The translations under genes and the position numbers were made by a program. The notes beneath the pieces are model-generated. The model saw only the letters and a list, made by a program, of their open reading frames with translations. It had not been told where the DNA came from and searched no databases. From positions 2,168,501 to 2,232,500 of the forward strand of contig LR746281.1 of NCBI GenBank assembly GCA_902729315.2: 64,000 bases of DNA, given 5' to 3'. Each line of letters starts with the position of its first letter. The first letter of the stretch is position 1. This DNA is from Spirodela intermedia (lineage: Eukaryota; Streptophyta; Magnoliopsida; Alismatales; Araceae). Positions 35,401 through 51,600 of this stretch are shown in pieces.

Positions 35401-38400
35401 ATGTGAGTTGATGTTTTCGAATTTTCCCTGATCCTATGTAATATCTCTCTCTCTCTCTATATATATATGTACACTTTGATGAATGAAATGTGCCTAAATC
35501 CTCCTCAAATATAACAACGAACTTCTATCGTTGAAATTAAGTTTATATTTGGGCTAACGATGGGCCAGTGTTGTCTAAGCTTGATTTTAGCCTTTGATTG
35601 CGGATTTATATCACAACCTAGCTGGATAAGCTTGAGACAACTCACCTGGTCTAAAATCGCTCTCGCTTTTCAAAACTTAGGTTTTAGTGCTGAAAATTGT
35701 AGAAAGATGTCAGGGCACATGTTTGGTTCAGCCAGTTATATGATGTCGGATTGGGTGTTAAATTAATGTAGTGAAATGTTTTCTGGCTACCGAAGGTTAA
35801 CACAGTTAATCTCTATCTCTTTGTGAAAACAGCACTTATCTTGCCTGTAGCTGACTCTAGCTATTTTGCTAAGCAGTTACCAAGTGCTGCTTGTTTGGAG
35901 TAAAAATGGACTCATTGAATCACCAGGTTTTGATGAATAAGGGAACATAAATAAAGACCGAGAAAAAAAACCCTAACAACAGGAAGAATTGTTTTTCTTA
36001 CTATAGGATCATGTCCAGACGTTGCTTTTTTATGCTGGTTTAGTGATTAACCAAATCGATGAGACCTTGAAAGCGTCTTTTTCAAGCGACAGTAGCAGGA
36101 CGTTCTGTCAGTCCGGGAAGTTTTTGGTGACAAGACGGAGATATCAGAAGTGAGGATTCTCACATGAGTAATGAAAAATCTTGTGAAAACATGAACGCTC
36201 AAGTGGAAGGCTTTCTGCGTTCAGTCAATCTAAAACTCCTCAGATACAGATGTCTTCAAGGTGTTTGGCGAGAACAACTACTATTTGGATTTTTTGTTTG
36301 GTCAGGTGGCATTAGATATGTTGCTTTCTATCATTCCATAGTCTGCTTTTGGAAGAAGAGGTGTGGGTAGTGTTAGATGGGAATTGAGCAAGTACATGAG
36401 CATAGGGGAGCGCTCAGCTAATCCAATATGCTCAGGATGCTTTTCCAGTTAAAGTGTGAAGACGGTCCTTAGAAGTAGTTACTTATAATTGTATTTGCAG
36501 TAGAACCTCACTACCTAGCAATTATCTTTGGGAAAATTAGTGTTATTAATTCTCTAAGATTAGTACTTGTTGTATGACTTTGAATTCTGTCATCTTGAAA
36601 AGCGTTCCTTTTCGAACATTCTGTTTTTTTTCTCTTTTTCTCAGCTTACTCTTGCTTTGGCATGCTTTAATATAATTCTATGTTCAACTTCCTTTGGATT
36701 GCCTTAGGTCTATAATGAAGATGGTAGAGTCACTTATGCCAATTTCCGAACTCTTTGAAAGCATTCATAGTTTTCCAAGCATCACTAGGCAATGAGAGGG
36801 GCTAGATGCCCACGATGACTGGCCTTCTGTGTGAGTGGCGATTTGATAACAGTTGTTCGGATTTAGCCAGGCATTTGAAAATGCGGGCAGAAAATGAATA
36901 TTTTAAAGTTTTGATTTTTCATTTATTGACTGTAGAAAGACATTTTTATCTTATCCGAAAAAATATTTATATTTTAGTTTTATTTCAAATGTTTACCTCG
37001 TCTTATTGCCTATGTAGTAAGACTTTTGGCCATTACCTTAATCTGCCTTAAAAACTTGATAATATTTGCTTAATATCACTTCATATAGTCGTGAGTGATG
37101 TTTGGTTATCTTTTATATTTTATTTACCACATATCATCATGGTTACCGCCTATTATGTGTGCTATAACGTCTGAAGTACATTTCAGATTTGGGACCTTGC
37201 ATCTTTACAGTGCATTCAAACTCTTAGTGACCACACGGAGGTTGTTATGTCACTATTATGTTGGGATCAATTTCTGCTATCCTGTTCTTTGGACCGAACA
37301 ATAAAGGTGGGAGTTCTTGTTGACAAGTACTTTCCTTGATGCTTGGGTTTTGTGCCTAAAGACGAATTTTCTCACAATCTTCCTTGTCATTTACATTGGT
37401 GAAGGTCTGGGCTGCAACAGAAAGTGGAAGCTTGGAAGTAACATACACGCACAACGAAGAATATGTACGTTGATTCATTCAATTATTCAATGTTTAAAGC
37501 TATTACTTTTATGCTTGGCATTTGAAGAACTCTGTATGATTAATTTTTTGTTTGTATAGATGGTTTCTTTTTTCATTCTTTGGGGACTTGTATATAAGCA
37601 TATTGTCATTGATTAGAGATGGTATTCCTCCTTCCACAACATCACTGGCTACCGCTGACCATTAGAAATGCGGTAGTGGGAGGCAGTGTCAAATCCAATT
37701 GTACCCAGTGGTAAAAGCCCTCGGGGACAGGTACCCTAATTGGTGATCCTTCATACAGTTTTCTGCTTACTTGTTCTCATTTTGAGTTATTGCGTAATAA
37801 TAGTGCAGCAACCATACTATTCACTACTGAAATTCTTCTGTTTCTATCGTAGAAAGAGTAGTGGCCTTGCTATCCTTGAACTGGCCAGCCAATTCCTTCC
37901 TCATCCAATACTCAAATCTGCAGTGAACATGTCCGACCTCTCTTGTTTTTAGCTGACCAATACCCAGATATTCGACCACAAACAAAGCCCCTTTTGTCAG
38001 TCGAATACTAGTTCTTGATTCATACCCTTCTTAACTCGATCCATCAGCTATATCTCATACAATCCATCCATTATAATTTCCTGTCCACCATGGCGGTGCT
38101 TGACGCATTGTTAGGCTTGTTCCACTTGCCAAATCCAATGAGTGCATTAGCAGGCATTCTATGTCAATCAGTGAAGTTGTATCTGGTGCAGCGGGCAGAC
38201 CAAATCCTTTTAAAGGAATTAGGCAGCTGGGGAGGATGCGAAACCGTAGATAGTGGTAGTTAAGGTGATGTACTGGCACATCTTACATGTACAATAAAGC
38301 AACAAACTCCGCTGAATTCTGATGACATAGGAACTAAGGTTCATGAGATGGAATATCCTATTTTGATTGATGATGAATAGGATGTAGATCTATGGTGTGG

Positions 38401-39943
38401 AATCTACCTCGGGCCTGATATTTGCATTTCCATTTGCTAAAAATGCTCGTCATGTTTTACCAAGAAGAGGCTCGTAATTAGCTGATTACAAGTGTTCATT
38501 ATGGATGGAGGCTAATACATGCTCTCTAAGTCCATTCTCAGGGAGCTCATCCTTTCTTTTCTTTTTGAACTTCACAAGAAATACAGTCACGTATGTAGGA
38601 CTTACCCTCCTGCAAATTTACTGGAGGCGAATGGCCAATAAGATTGAAAGCTACTGTCTCATATGTATGAATAAAACTCTACCCCAAACTTCTGAATGTC
38701 CATGTAAGAAGCAAGTTCGTGTTGCTGATGAAGAGACTAGAGTGAGAGGGTTTAGACCTTGATGTTGACAATGTTAGGCTAAGATCAGTTTGACGTAGGT
38801 TTGTGAAAGAAACGAAGGGGGACATGTTTTCACATAGTGTAGGCAGAAGAATATTGAAGGATGTTGCCTTCATGTTTTGTCTGAGCCACATCACTGTCCG
38901 TCTCTATGATTCAGTATGGTCTTCTCTCTATGTAATTCATCCTCTTCCATCTGTCTTGTATCTGTTGCCCTGCCACTAAATCTGTCTGGATTAGTGATTT
39001 CTGGGCAGCATTTCTCAAATTGCATCAGTTCATTGCCCACCAGCTCCCTCTGTTCAATTACTTCATGTGCCCTTATTAGGTAGATTGTCATATATAATTC
39101 CATAACGACCTTTCTCTATTCAGGAATAAATTGGGGAAACATGATATCTCCCTTTGAAAAAAAACAGGCCATGCGCCGCCATTTTCTCTTTATTATATAT
39201 AGCTACCCTTTTGATCTTGAACGAGTTTTACTCTGGTTTTGAAAAATGCAATTCCTCAACAAAGAATCTCCCTCAAAGCCCAAAAAAATATAGAGTAGCA
39301 GCACTGGAAACAGGACCTGAAATCTGTTAAGTGGATCATCTGGGGATTTTGTCAAGACCTACAATTTCCTAGAAAATTATCGAGGGGACATATATTTTTT
39401 AAATCAAAGGCAGCATGCTGGCCTCAACCGGTTTCATCATCTTGTGGTTACATAGATAGATTATTATATCAAACTGGAGATTATCTTTTTTCTCCTACTT
39501 TACATGATGATGTCCAGTTCCTTGGGAATCCCACCGAGAAGAATGCCCATAAGTGGCCAATACTTTGTTGCTGGGTTCTAACGTTTGCCTGCTTGTTTGG
39601 TGGTGGCAGGGCGCCCTTGTTCTTGCCGGAATGCCCAACGGCCATGGCAAGCCGGTTTTGCTGTGCTCATGCAATGACAATATAGTCCGCCTCTACGACC
39701 TGCCCTCGTGAGTGCCGCCCGCCTCGATGGAGGCTGCGAGAACCTCTTCTCTCTCTACAATTCCCAAAGATGACATCTTTCCATTGCTTCTTCGTGTGCA
39801 GATTTGCCGAGCGAGGCCGGATATTCTCCAAAGAGGAGGTGAGAGCTATTCAGGTGGGGCCTGGTGGGCTGTTCTTCACGGGGGACCGGACGGGGGAGCT
39901 CAGAGTGTGGAAGTGGATGGCAGGAGATGCCCACAGCAGTTGA
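32491..39943 (+). CDS. ZFWD: Zinc finger CCCH domain and WD40 repeat protein (ZFWD family, C3H48/59/63-like)
   Basis: Nine coding exons (32491-32985, 33109-33204, 33291-33380, 33503-33604, 33780-33926, 37187-37306, 37405-37464, 39610-39707, 39802-39943) join in phase to about 449 residues. Exon 1 carries two CCCH fingers, C31-C39-C44-H48 (CX7CX4CX3H) and C128-C136-C142-H146 (CX7CX5CX3H), separated by a Gly/Arg-rich linker. Exons 2-9 encode a WD40 propeller with blades ending VRIWDCESGQ, AWKFSPEG, IRIWDLASLQ, KVWAATESG, VRLYDLPS and LRVWKWM. The fingers suggest RNA binding and the propeller protein contacts; the biological role of this plant family is poorly known. The first ATG after an upstream stop-free stretch is used because it leads into the family N-terminus. 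Introns 5 (3.3 kb) and 7 (2.1 kb) are large and hold no recognisable gene. Confidence 0.94.
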
Positions 39944-40090
39944 ACAACCCCCATCGCCCCGCCCGCGAAGAGCACGGCCGGCGGCGCATGCCGTAGTATT
40001 AATTCCTTCTGATTCTCGTAGTTTCTGTTCCTTCAGATTTTATCAGAAGGGTCTGTGCGCGGATGCTGGCGATGTTGATGCTGCCCAAAT

Positions 40091-40715
40091 TTTGATGATT
40101 TCATTGATTTCTTCTCATTGCGGCGTGTCGTCCTCTGGAGAATAAGTCCACTGTTCTTCAAAAAAAGTCAACCCCTCCCATTGTGCCTCACAGACTGTCT
40201 TCCTGGGATCAGCAGGGAGATGGTGTTCTTCTTGTGCCCTCCTCACCAGGCAGGAGGCGCTCAGACGCAAATTAATGTGATACATATATATTTATACTTT
40301 GATGATTTCATTGATTTCTTCTCATTGCGGCGTGCCCTCCTCTGGAGAATAAGTCCACTGTTCTGCAAAAAAAGTCAACCCCTCCCATTGTGCCTCACAG
40401 GCCGTCTTGCAGAGATCAGCTGGGAGATGGTGTTCTTCTCGAGCTCTCCTCACCAGGCAGTAGGCGCTCAGACGCAAATTAATATGATATATCTATATAT
40501 ATAATTGTACTTCGATCATTTCATTGATTTCTTCTCATTGTGGCATGCCCACCTCTGGAGAATAAGTCCACTCTTCTGTAGAAAGTCAACCCCTCCCATT
40601 GTGCCTCACAAACCGTCTTGCTGGGATCAGCAGATGTTCTTCTTGTTCTCTCCTCGCCAGGCAGGAGGTGCTCAGGCGCAAATTAATGTGATATATATAT
40701 ATATATATATATATT
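40091..40715. repeat. Tandem repeat of about 207-213 bp, three copies
   Basis: Copies begin near 40091, 40298 and 40511 with tttgatgatttcattg or a close variant. Each contains tctggagaataagtccact, agtcaacccctcccattg, gcctcaca, caccaggcag or cgccaggcag, and caaattaat. Copies 1 and 2 are most alike; copy 3 has an internal deletion. The array starts about 150 bp past the ZFWD stop and may lie in its 3' UTR. Both periods are multiples of three, so a plus-strand frame stays open across copies, but no protein family is recognised. Confidence 0.85.
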
Positions 40716-41661
40716 TGCTTATAGATGGAACATTGATTTGCCCTGCATAGTTTCATCACCTGATGGATGTGGGTCATCGTTTTTTTGGTCGTTATTTGCT
40801 GGTGGCCAGGATTGGAATCGACGCCTGTAGAGATGGACTGCCCGTTTGACTCGGCCGATCCACTTCTTTCCATCAGATTTTTGCCTTATCCGGCTCATCA
40901 TGTCTGATCTGTAGCCATATACTACTGCTCAGTCTATAGCCTGATCTTGACTAGGCCGATTGTCCAGACACGGATCCATCTGACCCAGCAGGTCTAATTC
41001 GTCAACAAGCACACGATCAAAAAGACCACGGCATCCTCTCTCCCATTGCATGAACGTCAACCCTTTTGACTTTCCAACAGCAAAACCAGGCTGGGCTGGC
41101 TGACCACCCAATGAATTGGATCAACTGGGGTTCTCCGGGCCAAATCCCATCAAAGCCCGAGCTTTCGGGCCAGAGAAAAAGCTGATTAACGAAACCCTAT
41201 TTAAAAAGAAATGGAGGAAGATGATGAAGATCGGGGGAGAACTTCAAGAACTCACAGTCAACGTCATGGAGAGGAAGATCAAGGGCTCCCATCATCTCCG
41301 ACTGGCATTGCAGAAAAGGGAAAAGCTTCCGGTGAAGGAGCCCGGCGCCGATAAACAGACGGATGTTTAGCTCTGGTCTCCTGTCGGGTGCCGCTTCTGC
41401 CCACAGAAGGAGGGGCCAGTGGGGGCCATTTTTTCCGTGAGTGGAGTTGCCCGAGAGGCCGGAGAAACCGGAGAGCAGTGACCATGAATGGAATGAGATG
41501 AGAGACATGACAAATGGCTGGCATGTGGGATTGATGCAAGTCAAATGACTTGGTAATTGTCCGTGATCAGTTGAGTCCTCTGGGTGAACTTTGGAGGCGG
41601 CCCTTCCTGAAGTGGCAGAACGCCAGTGACCTGTGGCACAATCATAAATATGTGATCTACT

Positions 41662-41663
<2 letters not shown>

Positions 41664-41708
<45 letters not shown>
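41664..41708. repeat. (GA)n microsatellite
   Basis: About 22 uninterrupted GA dinucleotides. Confidence 0.95.
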
Positions 41709-41711
<3 letters not shown>

Positions 41712-42408
41712 CCAGAGTTAGTAGTTGGTGTGTATAGCACAAGCAATGGGCATGTCAAGTAATCGGGTGAAATGGGTCACATGGATTTGCATGATTTGAA
41801 AGTATGTCGAATAATTTGACTAATCTTTTGGGGCCATCTAAATCAAAAATAAATTCTTCCAGAGTAGGACTATTCCAACATGTTCCCTCAAACGGAAGTC
41901 AAAGAGCAACTCCCAACTCGGACTCCATGCTAAACCTTTTCCAAAACAATACCAAGGAGAAAAGGTCAACGGAGTTATTCATTACGACGGCATTCTCCCT
42001 ATCCTATGCATGATTGGGAGAGAGAGGCAGAGGAAGAGAGAGAAAACGACCACATCGGGCCGTACCGCCCCGTTTCATACAAAAATTTCTCAAATCACAG
42101 GTGTAGCAGCTGATCAAACCATACTGAAGTGAAATATCTTCGGAGGAAAGGATCAGAAGTCTTTTTGGGGAGATTTCATGCCGCCAGGCAATTCCAGGAC
42201 CAGGGTGGCAGTAGAAAGTCCTAACCCAAGAATGGAAGTTCAGAGCACACGATCATGGTGTTCAAAGAACATGGACAGTTTGTCGCATTTACAAAGCTAT
42301 GTTGTATCGAAATGAGAGATAACTGGACGGAGCAGTAACCGAGATGAAATAGAAGCTATACAGACTACTGATCTCTGGTAACGAATATACTGAAAAAGAA
42401 GAAAGAAG

Positions 42409-47407
<4,999 letters not shown>

Positions 47408-47526
47408 CTTGGAGATCCAGAAAGGAGAGACTGGACGACGATCCGGAGCTATTGACAGGGAAACGCCTCCAATTGCTTCGACTCAGATCCAGAGAGGGCG
47501 TGGAGAGGTTGTCGGTTCGTGCCGTG

Positions 47527-47534
47527 TTTTTATA
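47527..47534 (-). promoter_or_regulatory. TATA box of coatomer delta
   Basis: TATAAAAA on the minus strand, about 120 bp upstream of the ATG at 47407. A start site about 30 bases downstream would give a 5' UTR of roughly 90 bases. Confidence 0.6.
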
Positions 47535-47964
47535 CTGAAGAATGCCCAGCCGGTGGAGAGAGAAGAGCGAGGAAAAACACGTAATTCCCATAATTTTATA
47601 GGGTTTTTGTTTTAAATGGCCCTATTTTCATACTCGATAATCCTTCCAAAAATAGATTATCCATATTTTTAAATACCAGTTCCTCTGAAAAAAAACCCCA
47701 AATCTTTCTTGCATATCTTTTTTTATATTTTTTAAAATACTATTTCTCCCAAATTCCTGAATTTAAATATAATAATATTATTGTAGAAGTTATATATGAC
47801 GTCCCACATAATGAAAGAAAATTTTCATTTATTGAAAATTGTATTTTAATATAAATTCGAGTACATGAGATTTTAGCATATTTTGAATATATATATTTTC
47901 ATATGCTTTGTGAATGGCCCGTGCTGGCTTTTATTTGCCACGTCGACGTCAAACTACTTTATCC

Positions 47965-48211
47965 CCCTCACTCTCTCGCTCGCTCTCTCTCTCTCTCTCC
48001 CCCTCGCTCTCTTTCTCTGCCCCTTCAAACTACTAATTCATATTATCCCTCGCTGTCTCTCCCTCTCTCTCTCCCCCCTTTCTCTCTCTCTCTCTCTCCC
48101 CCTCTCCCCCTCACTCTCTCTCCCCCCTTTCTCTCTCTCTCTCTCTCTCTCCCTCGCTCTCTTTCTCTTCCCCTCGTTTTGTTTTCTTCAGAAGAGACAG
48201 CAAAGCTGCGA

Positions 48212-48246
<35 letters not shown>

Positions 48247-48350
48247 GCTCGCTCTCTCTCCCCCTCGTTTTGTTTTCTTCAGACGAGACAGCAAGGCTGC
48301 GAGGCACTCTCTCTTCTCTCTCTCTATCTTCTTCTCTTTCTCTCTCTAAC
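47965..48350. repeat. CT-rich array containing a duplicated module
   Basis: CT runs are interspersed with a duplicated unique module: cccctcgttttgttttcttcagaa or ...cagac, then gagacagcaa.gctgcgaggc, near 48171-48215 and again near 48261-48305. A less similar copy lies near 48011-48055. Like the left-edge repeat, it is a tandem array whose CT part has expanded. Confidence 0.85.
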
Positions 48351-48444
48351 TTGTCTCTGTCGAGATGGAGGGTGGCGGAAGTTTAAACTAGATTCGAGGA
48401 GGCGGTAAAGTTTTCTAGATTAAATATTATTAAAAGACCACTGG

Positions 48445-48451
48445 TATAAAT
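48445..48451 (+). promoter_or_regulatory. TATA box of the NUP50-like gene
   Basis: TATAAAT lies 207 bp upstream of the ATG. CT-rich and C-rich leader sequence follows. Confidence 0.6.
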
Positions 48452-48651
48452 ACCCGTCTCTTTCTCTGCCTCTCCCCTCCTCCACCCCACCTCGGCATTT
48501 CGCAGCGGGGGGTGTGTGCGTTTCTGCGACTGCTGGTGGTCCGCTCGGCGGGTTATTAGCGGAACCCTAAAGCGGGTTGCAGAGGAAGGATAGAGGAAGA
48601 GAGAGTGCTCAAAGGGTCGGGAAAGCAGAGGAGGTAGGGGGAAACGGCAAG

Positions 48652-51600
48652 ATGATGACCAGAGGGACGAAGCGGCTTGCGGAGTCCGCCTCGTCAGCTC
48701 CCGATTCCAATGACTCCGCCGTACGTACCCCTCGCGCTTTTGTCTGCTCTTTTTTTGTTTTGTTTTCTTTCATTGATTCAGTACGCTCCTCTCCCCCTCT
48801 CTTTCTCTATGTAGTGCAGTAGTTTCCCAACCTCGCGTAGATGGATGGTTCCTAATGAGTAGCAGTGGCGAACCTACCTTTCATCTTTTTTTTTTTAGTA
48901 GAGAATCCTAAGTACTTGGAGGGTTATTCCGGGATGACTGTCGTGTGGAATTATTGCGTAAGGGTTCGAAGAATGAGCGATAAATGGTTCAACCCAAGAA
49001 TACCGCTTATGTGGTCGGCTTTGTGCTAATAGGGATAAGCAACGGTCACTGGTGAAGGGAGATGTGCTCAATATTACGTCTATTAAGTTGTCGAATCCAC
49101 TGTCAAATTAGCGATCATCCGGGCTTTGTGATTTCTACCCACTATGTCAACTTTACTTGCATCTGAATCACGATTTAACCACATCCCCAAGCTCCTCTGC
49201 TCAAATATTCAAACTTTCTTTCGACTTATTTTTTAGTTGCTCATTTTCATCTTATTCATTGGATATAATGAACCGGGAATCTGGGATGGGAGCCCCTTAA
49301 ACGATTTATTGGATTCATTATCTGTTATTTGACTTTGGCTACGGTCTAGAGTCATTTCTGTTTTATCAGGCTGTTGACAAATTTTCTTGTTCTTTTTATT
49401 ATTTAGTGGCTGACATTTCAAGTGAATATAAGACCTTTCTCCCACTCTATTTCTATAATGATGCAGTTGCAAAGTAAAAGAGTAATGGCAGCACCCAATT
49501 TTGATGTTCACAGGGCTGAGTCGCCTAATAATCACACGGTGGAAGCACCACAATTAGATGCCCAGCGTGCTCAGTCATGCCATCTTCATGTGAGAGCTCT
49601 CAACACTCAATATGCAAGGTATTATTCCCTTGCCCTGGTCGTTATCATTTCTTCGATATATATTTTTTACATGTCATTTCTCATGCTTACTCATGTTTAT
49701 TGGTCCTCATCGTCCATGCCCGTGTACTAGCAAGTTGCTGTATGTTTTTTATCTGCCAGTATTCGCCTATTTTTTTTCACAGTTCATTTTCTATGATTTA
49801 TATATAACTTTTTTTTAACTGTTTTTCTGTTAATTTTTAACTGCTTTTGAATTTTCTGTGATACTCCACAATAAGAATGATTTCATAATTGCTTCTAAGA
49901 TGCTTAAAAAACATTAGGGATGTACATTTTCAATAAGTTTTATGGTAATCTCTATTGTTAATCATTAATGGACGTCATCTTGCATCTGCAATTTGCTTCA
50001 CTGGATGCTTATCAGAGAAATAAAATTTCTTATTCGCAATTTGGAAGTCTCCATCCCTTGATTGGTTTCACATTTCCAGTTTGGCATCCTTTGCTTGTGT
50101 TCTTACAAATTTTGGAAACGATGTGCTCTATTGTTTTGAATATTTAAAAATGCAGTACTGTGATTGCACGCTTGCTTTGTGCAATTCTTTTTGGGGCAAT
50201 AAAGTGGCTTGAAATATATGATTTTTTTATTTAATGCAAATTTTCTCCTTTTGAAATAGTCTAGCTTCATTATTAAATTATGTTGTATATTCGGCAGTTG
50301 GGTGCAGTCGCAGTTGAAAAATCATCCTGATGAGCTTTGGCAAGATGGTGCTCAGGATTATATTAATCATGCTTCTCACATCATGGTAACTTGTTGTTTA
50401 TACTATCTATTCAATTGATAAGCGACAAAAAAAAACTCACCATTTTAATGAGTTTTATTTGTAATTATGCCAGCCTTGGATTATCATGTGCATAATAACT
50501 ATGATTAACAGGTTCATTGAATTTCTAAAAATCATTGAAGTTTACTTATAAATCATTGAGGTTTAAACAAAATTTTTCACAAGGTTATAGATTCAGGATG
50601 TGCATAGATTAGTTTCTATTCACCTTGGTGGGATATACGGATTGGAGTATCATTTGTGTTGTGATAAAAAAAAAACGGGTTGGTAGTTCCCATTCTTATT
50701 GCAATGTATTTTTGTTAGAGATAAATGTATGGTTATGGAAATGCTATTTAATTTAGGTGATGGTGTGTAGCAGTACGGACAAGGTGAATGATAGACACGT
50801 AAAATCACTTATTTGCCCTCTTCTTATTCCATTCCATTCCATTCCATTCCCCATGCTGGAAAAGAGTACTCTCTCTGCCAGAGTAGGAGATTTGCTGTAG
50901 GCTTGCATCTGCATTGGTGATTTGGCAGGAGATCCTTCAGATATTTGATCAATTCAAGGCTTCTGTATTTTTTTGGGAGTTGTACAACAATCTTGGAGGG
51001 AATAAAGCAAGAAACAGTTGCTCATTCAAGTGACCAAGCAAATGTCCATTGCGCACTCCAGCGGAGATATTGCATGGCTCCATCAGTGACTTTCTGATCC
51101 AAGGTTTCATTTGAAGTCCCTTATGCCTTTTTTCCCCCTTAATTGGAAGGGCACCACTCAGATGTCCATTGCTTGGCTCCACTCTTTTCTGGCCAATCTT
51201 TCATCAACTATTTTGGGTACACTTGTCATATCAAAAGAGCTCCATAGTACTTCATACACTTGACTCAATCTATCATATGCTAGATAATTGACCATTGGAC
51301 ATCTCGGTCTGTTTCTGCAATTCCTTACTCTTTTACACATGGCAATAGGCCATCTTATTTGATCATCTTCAGCTAGGCCTACATCTGGCTGTTCCTCTTC
51401 ATTTTGCCCTAGATCATCTTCTTCCAATTGAATTAGTTCAGTTACATTCTCCACCCTCTCTTCCTCAATTGTGATTGCTGTGTTAGGTGACTTTGTCTGG
51501 ACTTGTCTCCTAAGTTTTTGTGTCACTTGAGGACAAGGGTCTTTAGAGCTTGTAACTAAAGGATTATATGATCCTTGAATATTAGGCTCTTTGGTCTTCT

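Larger units (their letters stand above)
39944..42408. other. Spacer between the convergent ZFWD and coatomer delta genes
   Basis: The left 780 bp includes the tandem repeat at 40091-40715 and an (AT)n run near 40690-40711. A 45-bp GA run lies at about 41664-41708. Short ORFs around 41116-41540 on both strands have no recognisable family. No gene is supported. Confidence 0.5.
47408..48651. other. Shared upstream region of coatomer delta and the NUP50-like gene
   Basis: A 1.2-kb divergent promoter region. It contains both 5' UTRs, an AT-rich core (47590-47900), a CT-rich array (47965-48350) and a TATA candidate for each direction. Confidence 0.6.

Noticed and set aside
33927-37186. Short ORFs inside ZFWD intron 5
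   Set aside because: None is longer than about 75 codons or shows a domain. The flanking exons join in phase across the intron at a WD40 blade boundary.
40118-40750. ORFs with an internally repeated protein sequence
   Set aside because: They result from the 207/213-bp tandem repeat having a period divisible by three. There is no family, and the repeat includes AT runs.
41116-41540. Lys-rich plus-strand ORF (41116-41370) and overlapping minus-strand ORFs
   Set aside because: I could not link any to a family or to neighbouring exons; length and composition are compatible with chance.
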